Below, one piece after another: positions 1 through 5,497 of a stretch of 9,031 bases of DNA (positions within the stretch are counted from its first letter, which is position 1; every line of letters starts with the position of its first letter). The translations under genes and the position numbers were made by a program. The notes below the pieces were generated by a model. The model was not told where the DNA came from. It saw nothing but the letters and a program-made list of their open reading frames with translations, and did not search any database. Source of the stretch: UMGS172 sp045637775 (GTDB lineage: Bacteria; Bacillota; Clostridia; Oscillospirales; Acutalibacteraceae); contig JAZUAC010000070.1 of NCBI GenBank assembly GCA_045637775.1, forward strand, positions 1 to 9,031. The letters are read 5' to 3'.

Positions 1-42
1 AATCAACTCTCTTACCAACTCCGTCAATTCTTCTCTCTCCAT
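1..42 (-). CDS. N-terminal fragment of an unidentified protein running off the left edge
   Basis: Only 14 codons are visible, reading MEREELTELVRELI. The start is well supported: an AAGGAG ribosome binding site at 56-51 lies 8 nt before an ATG at 42-40, and a perfect promoter sits about 205 nt further upstream with no terminator between. The visible residues would form a charged amphipathic helix. I cannot assign a family from so little. The leader in front of it (hairpin over the ribosome binding site, small upstream ORF) suggests post-transcriptional control of this gene. Confidence 0.7.
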   Translation of the reverse strand, partial: MEREELTELVRELI

Positions 43-52
43 TCAAAGTTCT

Positions 53-96
53 CCTTTCTTGTTGCGGTAAAACCGCTTCTTTGACAGCAAGAAAGG
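53..96 (-). promoter_or_regulatory. Leader hairpin that covers the ribosome binding site
   Basis: On the minus strand CCTTTCTTG (96-88) pairs perfectly with CAAGAAAGG (61-53) over 9 bp. Between them a second small hairpin forms, GCGGT-TTT-ACCGC (76-64). The 3' arm includes AAGG of the AAGGAG ribosome binding site (56-51) of the gene starting at 42, so the closed stem would hide most of it. This is the geometry of a translational on/off switch. Whether it responds to anything is inference; the palindromic ends could also mark a dispersed repeat element. Confidence 0.5.
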
Positions 97-120
97 TACA
101 AAACGGCAAAGATACCTAAA

Positions 121-204
121 TCAATTCAGAGAAAAACGGACACAGGCCGCTTTTCTCAAGGTACCTCGGGGCTTCATACCGCTACTGTTACTGCCGGTAT
201 CCAT
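121..204 (-). CDS. Putative 27-residue leader peptide
   Basis: An ATG at 204-202 follows a GAGGTGAG ribosome binding site (218-211) and opens 27 codons ending in TGA at 123-121. The peptide starts MDTGSNSSGMKPRGT and continues with a basic segment LRKAACVRFSLN. It lies about 43 nt downstream of the predicted transcription start and ends about 78 nt before the next start codon, which fits an upstream regulatory ORF. No codon run points to an amino-acid attenuator. It could instead be a chance ORF inside a structured RNA. Confidence 0.45.
   Translation of the reverse strand: MDTGSNSSGMKPRGTLRKAACVRFSLN
129..157 (-). promoter_or_regulatory. 11-bp leader hairpin inside the small ORF
   Basis: The minus-strand RNA can form GAGAAAAGCGG (157-147) / CCGTTTTTCTC (139-129) with a 7-nt loop. 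The pair at positions 150/136 is a G-U wobble, so the stem is continuous only in the minus-strand transcript and carries an A-C mismatch on the other strand. That strand asymmetry supports an RNA structure in the transcript that also contains the small ORF. The stem spans codons 16-26 of that ORF, so ribosome movement over the ORF would open it. Confidence 0.45.
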
Positions 205-253
205 TTAATTCTCACCTCACAAAATCAAAAATATGCAATAAGATAACTACTTA

Positions 254-282
254 ATTATACACCCAACACTTCTGCTTGTCAA
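254..282 (-). promoter_or_regulatory. Perfect sigma-A promoter for the left-edge gene
   Basis: On the minus strand TTGACA (282-277), a 17-nt spacer and TATAAT (259-254) match the consensus at every position. The -35 box overlaps the stop codon (281-279) of the PstS-like gene, so the left-edge gene has its own start point. Predicted transcription start is near 247, leaving a leader of about 205 nt. Confidence 0.85.
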
Positions 283-1157
283 TTAAAACATGACAAAACA
301 GCTTTTCCTTGTTCTGACAGCATCCAATCGTAAAGTACACGTGTGTTGCCTGAGACTTCGCTTGAACGGATTACAATGCTGACCGAAACGGTTAAAGGAT
401 AGGTGTTGGCTTCAATGTTTTCTTTAGTCGGTGCAACTGAGCCTATGTTAAGAGGCTTGATGCTGCCGCCGAAAAATCCATCGGCAAGACTTAACAAGGT
501 GTAACCCAAGGCACCGTCACGATTATCGTAATCAACCTCGGCCGAAAAAGAACCTTTTTCGGTGGTCAACGGTCTTGTGACCGCGGGAATTTCCTTGGCA
601 TCGGGGATATACTTTTCAAAAGCATTCTGTACCGCGGTTTTTTTAGGCTGACCGAAAAGCGTTATAGGCATTTCAGCACCGCCCAAAGCACTCCAATCGG
701 TTGTTTCACCTTTATATACACCTGTCAACTGTTCAAGTGAAATATCACACACTCCATGAGAACCGTTAGTGTAAAACACCAATGCGTCTTTAGTAATTTC
801 GGTCGATGTGAAACTTAAAGCAGTAGTTCCCAGCAACTCCTTTACTGAGCTTCCGTAATCGTGAGCCAACACTATATCGCACTCATTTTTAATAAGCTTT
901 TCATAACATTCATCGGTAGTATCGCAGACAATCAAAATAGATTTTGCGGCATTTTCATCGCAACCAAGCACTGCCGAAATAGTATTCAGCGCCGCCTTTT
1001 GGGTATAACGTGTGGCACAAATTTTAGGCAAAGTCTCTGCCGTGAACTCAACACTGCCTTCCTTTAAGCGGCTAGGTTCATTTACAACAACCTCTTCGGA
1101 GCACGCTGACAAAACAACCAAGAGCATAACCGTAAAAAATATAACTATCTTCTTCAT
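279..1157 (-). CDS. PstS-like solute-binding lipoprotein
   Basis: A 292-residue protein with a lipoprotein signal: KK at residues 2-3, a hydrophobic stretch and the lipobox LSAC with lipidated Cys19, so it should be anchored outside the membrane. The body resembles the type 2 periplasmic-binding fold of phosphate-binding PstS: DALVFYTN (124-131), LEQLTGVYKGETTDWSALGG (141-160, the typical PstS segment ending in G-x-x-x-x-W-S-x-L-G) and a late TYPLTVSVSIV segment (252-262). The SGT phosphate-binding loop of PstS is replaced by GQPKKTAVQ (169-177), and the N-terminal GSTT-type loop is not evident, so the ligand may not be phosphate. Eight cysteines are present, an unusual number. Start: AAGGAG at 1171-1166, 8 nt before ATG. 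Only 15 nt separate it from the WG-like gene upstream, so the two form an operon. No pstC, pstA or pstB is in the window. Confidence 0.75.
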   Translation of the reverse strand: MKKIVIFFTVMLLVVLSACSEEVVVNEPSRLKEGSVEFTAETLPKICATRYTQKAALNTISAVLGCDENAAKSILIVCDTTDECYEKLIKNECDIVLAHDYGSSVKELLGTTALSFTSTEITKDALVFYTNGSHGVCDISLEQLTGVYKGETTDWSALGGAEMPITLFGQPKKTAVQNAFEKYIPDAKEIPAVTRPLTTEKGSFSAEVDYDNRDGALGYTLLSLADGFFGGSIKPLNIGSVAPTKENIEANTYPLTVSVSIVIRSSEVSGNTRVLYDWMLSEQGKAVLSCFN

Positions 1158-1172
1158 ATTACACTCTCCTTA

Positions 1173-2735
1173 TCAATATTGTGCCGAAATAACAGTCTCA
1201 AGAATGACCGAAAGTCCGCTGTTATATACAATTAACTTACCGTCCGATACAACCGACAGCAACGCATTTTCTCCGTTTTTAAATACTTCGGCATAGTCAC
1301 AGTTATTAAGCGCATAGGTCTCATTCAGAAGGTCATACACACCATACTTTCCGGTATCGGGATTCTTCAAAACAATATATCGGTCGGCAATATGCTGTCC
1401 GCTATAAATTCCTCGCATCCATTCGGTACGCTTGCCGGTACTAACCGAGAAAAAGCTGGTCTTCTTACCATTCTCATTAACAACAACCACTGTGTTGCCA
1501 AACCGGTTGGCAAGATACCCAAAATCGCCAATGCTGACTATCGATTTTCCTTCTTCGTTGAAAACCGTACCCGTTCCAGAATAAACACTGACAAACAGAC
1601 CGTCTACAGGAGGGTTACCGTCAGGGAACTGACCTGTTTCGGAGCAAGCGAAAGGTTCATCGTTATCGGCATAGAAATATTCTTTACGTCCTGTGTCTTT
1701 ATTGGTTTTTTTATAAATCAAGCGTTCAGAATTGATTACCTCAACATCTCCATCGGTGAAAACCTTTTTAACCTGCTCTTTTTTCATATTGAATATCAGG
1801 AAAAATCCATCTTCACCACAGGCAAAATAACCTTTTTCAGCATTATAGTTAACAATACGGTACTTTGCCTCTATGAACCACTCACCTTTAACATCCAACA
1901 CGCCGTAAAGCCCTTCAGTATTTGCAACCACAGCATATCCGTTTTTAAACTCATCACAGTAGGTAAAAGTTGATGAGATTTGCTTACCTGTATTGTTTAT
2001 ATAATAAGCGGTTTTGGTCACTGCCTTTGTCTCGGGATCGGTAACGGTAATATTAACCGGTGCAAATCCTTCGGAAAATTTTCCGACAGTATATTTGGCG
2101 TTTAAATTATCACTCAAAGCCTTGTCGAAGGTAAACTTCTTCTTACCCTTGTAATCATAATAATCGTAATATGTGTATTTGATTTTTTTAGAGGTTACCT
2201 TGCGTTCAAAAACAATGCGCTCACCGCAAGCGCGGTAGAATGCACATTTTTTAGGCACCTGGAATATCCACGAGCCATCTGAAGCGGCTATGTAACGAGT
2301 TCCCAACATAGGATCGGAGCCATCGGCACCCACAACCAATTCATAAACAAAACCGCCTTCATCCTTTGGGTGCATCTTGATACAGTCATACACCGCATCG
2401 ACCACTACAGCACCGTCAACGGTACAAAGCCCGTAAACAGGATTCTGCACAGTTCGCGAGCTATTCTCTTCGGTCGATTTATAAGTGTGGTAACCGCCGA
2501 CAAACGGCAAAAGCTCACCGTATTCCTCCGACGCTGTGAGCGATGTAGTGTAGGCTTCATTAAAGCGCTTGCAAACCGAAATTTCGGCTTCTGCCGTAAC
2601 CGTTTCAGGCATTGAGGTCAATTCAAAAAACGGCGGAACTTCGACCACTTGAGGTTGCTTTTCATCACCGCAACCGGCCGATAAAACCGACATTACAGCA
2701 CACAAAGTTATTGCCATATATTTTAAGGACTTCAA
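1173..2735 (-). CDS. WG-repeat-like lipoprotein
   Basis: A 520-residue protein beginning at a TTG codon (2735-2733) 8 nt after AAAGGGG (2750-2744). This start gives a standard lipoprotein signal, MKSLKYMAIT followed by a hydrophobic stretch and LSAGC with Cys22. The open frame extends upstream to another TTG at 2753, but that one precedes the ribosome binding site. The mature part carries degenerate repeats of WG (beta) type: YGLCTVDGAVVVDAVYDCI, YTYYDYYDYKGKKKF, EGLYGVLDVKGEWFIEAKY and KYGVYDLLNETYALNNCDY, each a G-x-(hydrophobic)-(aromatic)-(D/N)-x-x-G-type beta unit. WG-repeat proteins are widespread and mostly of unknown function; surface binding is only a guess. It is the first gene of a two-gene unit with the PstS-like lipoprotein, so the two may act together on the cell surface. 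Confidence 0.8.
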   Translation of the reverse strand: MKSLKYMAITLCAVMSVLSAGCGDEKQPQVVEVPPFFELTSMPETVTAEAEISVCKRFNEAYTTSLTASEEYGELLPFVGGYHTYKSTEENSSRTVQNPVYGLCTVDGAVVVDAVYDCIKMHPKDEGGFVYELVVGADGSDPMLGTRYIAASDGSWIFQVPKKCAFYRACGERIVFERKVTSKKIKYTYYDYYDYKGKKKFTFDKALSDNLNAKYTVGKFSEGFAPVNITVTDPETKAVTKTAYYINNTGKQISSTFTYCDEFKNGYAVVANTEGLYGVLDVKGEWFIEAKYRIVNYNAEKGYFACGEDGFFLIFNMKKEQVKKVFTDGDVEVINSERLIYKKTNKDTGRKEYFYADNDEPFACSETGQFPDGNPPVDGLFVSVYSGTGTVFNEEGKSIVSIGDFGYLANRFGNTVVVVNENGKKTSFFSVSTGKRTEWMRGIYSGQHIADRYIVLKNPDTGKYGVYDLLNETYALNNCDYAEVFKNGENALLSVVSDGKLIVYNSGLSVILETVISAQY

Positions 2736-2782
2736 AGTATCTGCCCCTTTCAAAAATACAAACTTCCCAAAATACTATATAT

Positions 2783-2811
2783 ATTCTAACACCAAACAAT
2801 ACGTTTGGCAA
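2783..2811 (-). promoter_or_regulatory. Promoter of the lipoprotein operon
   Basis: On the minus strand TTGCCA (2811-2806), a 17-nt spacer and TAGAAT (2788-2783) each match the sigma-A consensus at 5 of 6 positions. The transcription start would be near 2776, about 40 nt before the TTG start of the WG-like gene. An inverted repeat fills the spacer. Confidence 0.6.
2792..2808. promoter_or_regulatory. Operator-like inverted repeat in the lipoprotein promoter
   Basis: CCAAAC-AATAC-GTTTGG is a perfect 6-bp inverted repeat with a 5-bp centre. It occupies most of the spacer and overlaps the -35 box of the lipoprotein-operon promoter, the usual position for a dimeric repressor. It is about 40 bp upstream of the divergent promoter at 2850. 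No matching regulator is recognisable in the window. Confidence 0.45.
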
Positions 2812-2849
2812 CGCAAAATGAAAAAAGTTTTAAAAAGTTTACAAAATCC

Positions 2850-2878
2850 TTGACTAAAACACTGAACATAAATATAAT
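2850..2878 (+). promoter_or_regulatory. Strong sigma-A promoter for the 92-residue gene
   Basis: TTGACT (2850-2855), a 17-nt spacer and TATAAT (2873-2878) match the consensus at 11 of 12 positions. The 2821-2848 stretch just upstream is A/T-tract rich and could act as an UP element. The predicted start near 2885 leaves a leader of about 34 nt. Confidence 0.8.
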
Positions 2879-2918
2879 ATAGGCATAAAACAAATGTGAT
2901 TATAAGGAGGAAACACCC

Positions 2919-3197
2919 ATGGAAAGATTTATGGTTATGCACGATATTGACATTGCCGATTTTATTCAGACACTTGATAAGTGCCAGGGCGATGTATTTT
3001 TGGAGACCGAGGAAGGCGATGTTTTGAACCTCAAATCCAAGCTTTGCCAGATGATCGGCGTTGCCAACATTATGAAGGATGCAATTATTAAAGAGGTCAC
3101 CATTCGTTGCGCAAACCCCGCTGACGAGTCGCTTTTATTCAGATTCAATCTGTATAAAGAGGTTCCCAAAACCGACGAGGATGAAGAGGACGAATAA
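2919..3197 (+). CDS. Small acidic protein of unknown function (92 aa)
   Basis: A textbook AAGGAGG (2904-2910) lies 8 nt before ATG, and the gene is framed by a strong promoter and an intrinsic terminator, so it is a monocistronic, probably well-expressed unit. The protein has no signal or membrane segment. It opens with MERFMVMHDIDIADFIQTLD, then a segment VFLETEEGDVLNLKSKL (26-42), a central helix rich in I/M, a strand-like EVTIRCANPADESLLFRFNL and a very acidic tail (TDEDEEDE). I do not recognise a named family. Similar small proteins may exist in related Clostridia, but I cannot confirm that from sequence alone. Confidence 0.85.
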   Translation: MERFMVMHDIDIADFIQTLDKCQGDVFLETEEGDVLNLKSKLCQMIGVANIMKDAIIKEVTIRCANPADESLLFRFNLYKEVPKTDEDEEDE

Positions 3198-3215
3198 TCC
3201 AATTTTGCAAAATTC

Positions 3216-3245
3216 AAAGCCGAGATGCTAAAACATCTCGGCTTT
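3216..3245. terminator. Intrinsic terminator between the 92-aa gene and mgsA, possibly bidirectional
   Basis: A 12-bp perfect stem AAAGCCGAGATG (3216-3227) / CATCTCGGCTTT (3234-3245) with loop CTAAAA is followed on the plus strand by TTTCTTTT, a good terminator 19 nt after the stop of the 92-aa gene. On the minus strand the stem comes 11 nt after the mgsA stop, but the following T-run is short, so function in that direction is weaker. Confidence 0.85.
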
Positions 3246-3255
3246 TTTCTTTTGT

Positions 3256-3624
3256 TTACAGTAATGCTTTAAGTATGCAATCAGCAGTTGCAACATTGTT
3301 GGCAATGGGAATGTCATACACCTGCGCAATTCTCAATAACGCTTTAACATCCGGGTCATGAGGCATAGCGGTCAACGGGTCGGAGAAAAAGATTATAATA
3401 TCAATCTCGCCAACGGCAACTCGCGCACCAATCTGTTGGTCACCTCCCAAAGGACCACTTAAATAAGCCTTAACAGGAAGTCCGGTTGCTTCGGTTATCT
3501 TGGATGAGGTCGTACCGGTTCCGCAAAGGAAATGGTGCGACAAAGCCTCGTAATTATTCTTGCACCATTCGATCATTTTCGGTTTCATGTTATCGTGTGC
3601 TATCAAAGCAATTCTTTTAGCCAT
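3256..3624 (-). CDS. mgsA: Methylglyoxal synthase
   Basis: This 122-residue cytoplasmic enzyme converts dihydroxyacetone phosphate to methylglyoxal and phosphate. Family motifs are intact: IALIAHD (5-11), GTGTTSSKI (35-43), SGPLGGDQQIGA (56-67), FFSDPLTAMPHDPDVKALLR (79-98) and NNVATAD (109-115). Residues matching the E. coli active site (His19, Asp71, Asp91, His98, Asp101) are His10, Asp62, Asp82, His89 and Asp92. It lacks the C-terminal extension of the E. coli (152 aa) and B. subtilis (137 aa) enzymes. An ATG at 3630 is only 1 nt after AAGGAG (3637-3632); the ATG at 3624 has 7-nt spacing and is preferred. The ribosome binding site overlaps the stop codon of the histidine kinase gene, so translation is probably coupled and the gene is third in the two-component operon. 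Known enzymes of this family are inhibited by phosphate. Confidence 0.96.
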   Translation of the reverse strand: MAKRIALIAHDNMKPKMIEWCKNNYEALSHHFLCGTGTTSSKITEATGLPVKAYLSGPLGGDQQIGARVAVGEIDIIIFFSDPLTAMPHDPDVKALLRIAQVYDIPIANNVATADCILKALL

Positions 3625-3635
3625 TTTCATTCTCC

Positions 3636-4661
3636 TTAAAAAACTATTCTTATTGATGTACCGACGTTCAACTCGCTTTCAACCGACATCGATGCACCTA
3701 AAAATGCTGCTCCGTGCTTAACGATCGAAAGTCCAAGTCCGGTTCCGCCTATCTCTTTAGAGTGGCTTTTGTCAACGCGGTAAAATCTCTCAAAAATACG
3801 ATCGATATTTTCTTGTGCGATACCAATACCCGTATCCTTGACACAAAGTTCAATACCATCCATATACTGCTTTATTGAAACCTTTACCCTGCCGCCCTCA
3901 CGGTTATACTTGATGGCGTTATCGCAAAGGTTGAAAACCATTTCCTCAACTATTTTTTGAGCCGCTACAAGTTCTACCCTGTCACCCGAAAGTTCCATCG
4001 TTACCTTTCGTTCAGAGGCAGCCATTTCAAGCTGGGACAAAACTTTTTGACAAACATCGTAAAGCTCAAATTTTTCAACCTCAACAGGTATCTCCTGACC
4101 CTCAAGCTGTGAAAGCTTTATAATATCACCGACCAGAGTTATAAGGCGTTGAGATTCATCATATATCTTACACGCAAAACGCTCAACATCCTCATCCTTG
4201 GCAATACCTGTTTTGATTATTTCGGCATAACCCGAGATCGAAGTCAACGGCGTTTTAAGTTCGTGCGAAACATTGGCAGTAAAATCGCGACGCATAGCAT
4301 CCTGATTTTCGTGTTCAAGATTAAGATCGGTTATCTGCTTTATAATTTGGGTGTTTTGTGCCTCAATTCGTTCAACAAGTGGTGTTAATTCGTGATAGCA
4401 AACAGTGCTTTTAAAATCCTCCGGGTTTAGTCGGTTTATCGGCTTGGTTATTCTTTTCGCAACGGCGATCGCCACCATCGCTGTGACCAACACCTCACCA
4501 AATATCAAAAGCAAGCACGGGATAAACACTTCAAAAAAAGACAAATTAATTTCGCCGACAGAAGCATAAACCGCACACAAAACCACCAAAAAGGTTGTGA
4601 CAGATATAGCCGTTGAAATTACAACAATATACTTCGCAATAATTCCTTTAAGACTTTTCAT
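3636..4661 (-). CDS. PhoR-like sensor histidine kinase
   Basis: A 341-residue membrane kinase, partner of the upstream response regulator. Two transmembrane helices (about 9-33 and 45-68) are separated by only about 11 residues outside the membrane. A short linker and coiled helix (70-125) follow, with no recognisable PAS domain. Catalytic core: H-box FTANVSHELKTPLTSISGYA with phospho-accepting His133, N-box MVFNLCDNAI (Asn244, Asn248), G1 box DTGIGI (276-281), F box FERFYRVDKS and G2 box GGTGLGLSIVKH (305-316). All catalytic motifs are intact, so it should be active. The H-box and core look PhoR/PhoP-family, but PhoR normally carries a PAS or larger extracellular domain, so the signal may come from the membrane or a partner protein. 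ATG overlaps the regulator's stop as ATGA (4661-4658). Confidence 0.93.
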   Translation of the reverse strand: MKSLKGIIAKYIVVISTAISVTTFLVVLCAVYASVGEINLSFFEVFIPCLLLIFGEVLVTAMVAIAVAKRITKPINRLNPEDFKSTVCYHELTPLVERIEAQNTQIIKQITDLNLEHENQDAMRRDFTANVSHELKTPLTSISGYAEIIKTGIAKDEDVERFACKIYDESQRLITLVGDIIKLSQLEGQEIPVEVEKFELYDVCQKVLSQLEMAASERKVTMELSGDRVELVAAQKIVEEMVFNLCDNAIKYNREGGRVKVSIKQYMDGIELCVKDTGIGIAQENIDRIFERFYRVDKSHSKEIGGTGLGLSIVKHGAAFLGASMSVESELNVGTSIRIVF

Positions 4662-5335
4662 TTCTTATCACCTGCTATCTTGTAGCCGATGCCCCTGACC
4701 GTTTCAATGCAGTCACCCGCAGCACCCAACTTTTGACGCAGGGTTCTTATATGTACATCAACCGTCCTGCTCTCACCGTCAAACGAATATCCCCAAATCT
4801 TATTGAGGATCCTGTCTCTCGTCAGCACAACATTTTGACTTTCGAGCAACATACACAGCATTTCGAATTCCTTCAATGTCAACTGAACCGTCTCATCATC
4901 AACCTTAACGATATGCTTCTCGGGACAGACATACAGATTCTGAACACGGTATTCCAACAAACACTTTTCCTGTTTTCGACTGCGAAGCCTTGCCTTCACG
5001 CGTGCCACAAGCTCCATCATACCAAACGGCTTGGCTATGTAATCATCGGCTCCCGATTCAAAGCCCTTAACCTTATCAAGCTCGGTACCTTTAGCAGTTA
5101 GCATAATTACCGGTATATCCTTTGTATCATTGCTTGACTTGAGCTTAGACAAAATACTTATTCCGTCTTCCTCGGGAAGCATTATATCAAGCAGTATAAG
5201 CGCAGGCTTGGCATTTTTAAGTGCCTCATAAAAAGCTGAAGGTCTTTCAAATCCATGTGCTTCAAATCCTGTGCTGTTCAACGTATAGACAACCAGTTCA
5301 CGTATATTGGCATCATCTTCAACAAGGTAAATCAA
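4658..5335 (-). CDS. OmpR/PhoB-family response regulator
   Basis: A 225-residue DNA-binding regulator. The receiver domain (1-118) has the acidic pair Asp7/Asp8, the phospho-acceptor Asp50 in LILLDIMLPEEDG, Thr80 and Lys102 (DDYIAKPF). A linker is followed by an OmpR-type winged helix (about 127-222), with RTVDVHIRTLRQKLG as the recognition region and the wing VRGIGYKI. The start is TTG (5335-5333) with GAGGG (5346-5342) 6 nt upstream. It is the first gene of the operon regulator-kinase-mgsA. Similarity to PhoB/PhoP is family-level; the TTAACA-type boxes upstream and the mgsA partner support a phosphate role, which remains inference because many OmpR-type regulators look alike. Confidence 0.93.
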   Translation of the reverse strand: MIYLVEDDANIRELVVYTLNSTGFEAHGFERPSAFYEALKNAKPALILLDIMLPEEDGISILSKLKSSNDTKDIPVIMLTAKGTELDKVKGFESGADDYIAKPFGMMELVARVKARLRSRKQEKCLLEYRVQNLYVCPEKHIVKVDDETVQLTLKEFEMLCMLLESQNVVLTRDRILNKIWGYSFDGESRTVDVHIRTLRQKLGAAGDCIETVRGIGYKIAGDKK

Positions 5336-5391
5336 GTTCTTCCCTCTTTTCGCTCGGCAAAATAAACCACATTACTCCAATTTACACTTTT

Positions 5392-5420
5392 ATTATACAT
5401 AATACATTGCATTTTGAAAA
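5392..5420 (-). promoter_or_regulatory. Promoter of the regulator-kinase-mgsA operon
   Basis: On the minus strand a perfect -10 TATAAT (5397-5392) lies 17 nt after a weak -35 TTTTCA (5420-5415, 4 of 6 matches). A good -10 with a poor -35 is typical of an activator-dependent promoter, and the hexamer repeats sit 9 bp further upstream. The leader to the TTG start is about 50 nt. Confidence 0.65.
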
Positions 5421-5429
5421 GCACTTTTT

Positions 5430-5457
5430 TATTAAATCAATGTTAAATCTATGAAAA
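5430..5457 (-). promoter_or_regulatory. Candidate PhoP-box: three hexamers at 11-bp period
   Basis: Reading the minus strand, TTTTCA (5457-5452), TTAACA (5446-5441) and TTAATA (5435-5430) start exactly 11 bp apart. PhoP boxes of Bacillus subtilis are direct repeats of TT(A/T)ACA-like hexamers spaced about 5 bp, upstream of the -35. The layout here matches in unit, spacing and position, and it would place the response regulator under its own control. The most distal unit is the weakest and coincides with the T-run of the uxaC terminator. The region is AT-rich, so chance similarity cannot be excluded. Confidence 0.5.
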
Positions 5458-5461
5458 ATTA

Positions 5462-5484
5462 AAGGCAGGGATCCACCCTGCCTT
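5462..5484 (-). terminator. Intrinsic terminator of uxaC
   Basis: A 9-bp perfect stem AAGGCAGGG / CCCTGCCTT with a 5-nt loop begins 14 nt after the uxaC stop. On the minus strand it is followed by TTAATTTTT-like sequence. It separates uxaC from the two-component operon, which has the same orientation and its own promoter. Confidence 0.85.
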
Positions 5485-5497
5485 ATAATTTATAATA

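Noticed and set aside
129..157. Leader hairpin as a rho-independent terminator
   Set aside because: The T-run is inside the 3' arm and pairs with the A-run; no T-run follows the stem, so it does not have the terminator layout.
43..250. Assignment of the leader to a known riboswitch class (cobalamin, SAM, ZTP, THF, preQ1)
   Set aside because: I could not find the conserved core sequences of these classes in the leader.
1392..1973. 193-codon open frame on the plus strand
   Set aside because: It is antisense to the WG-like lipoprotein gene, has no ribosome binding site I can see and no family features.
2736..2753. Upstream TTG start of the WG-like lipoprotein at 2753
   Set aside because: It precedes the AAAGGGG site; the TTG at 2735 is 8 nt after it and gives a normal lipoprotein signal.
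2821..2848. TTTACA at 2838-2843 as another PhoP box
   Set aside because: No second good hexamer 11 bp away; the stretch is better described as A/T tracts upstream of the strong promoter at 2850.
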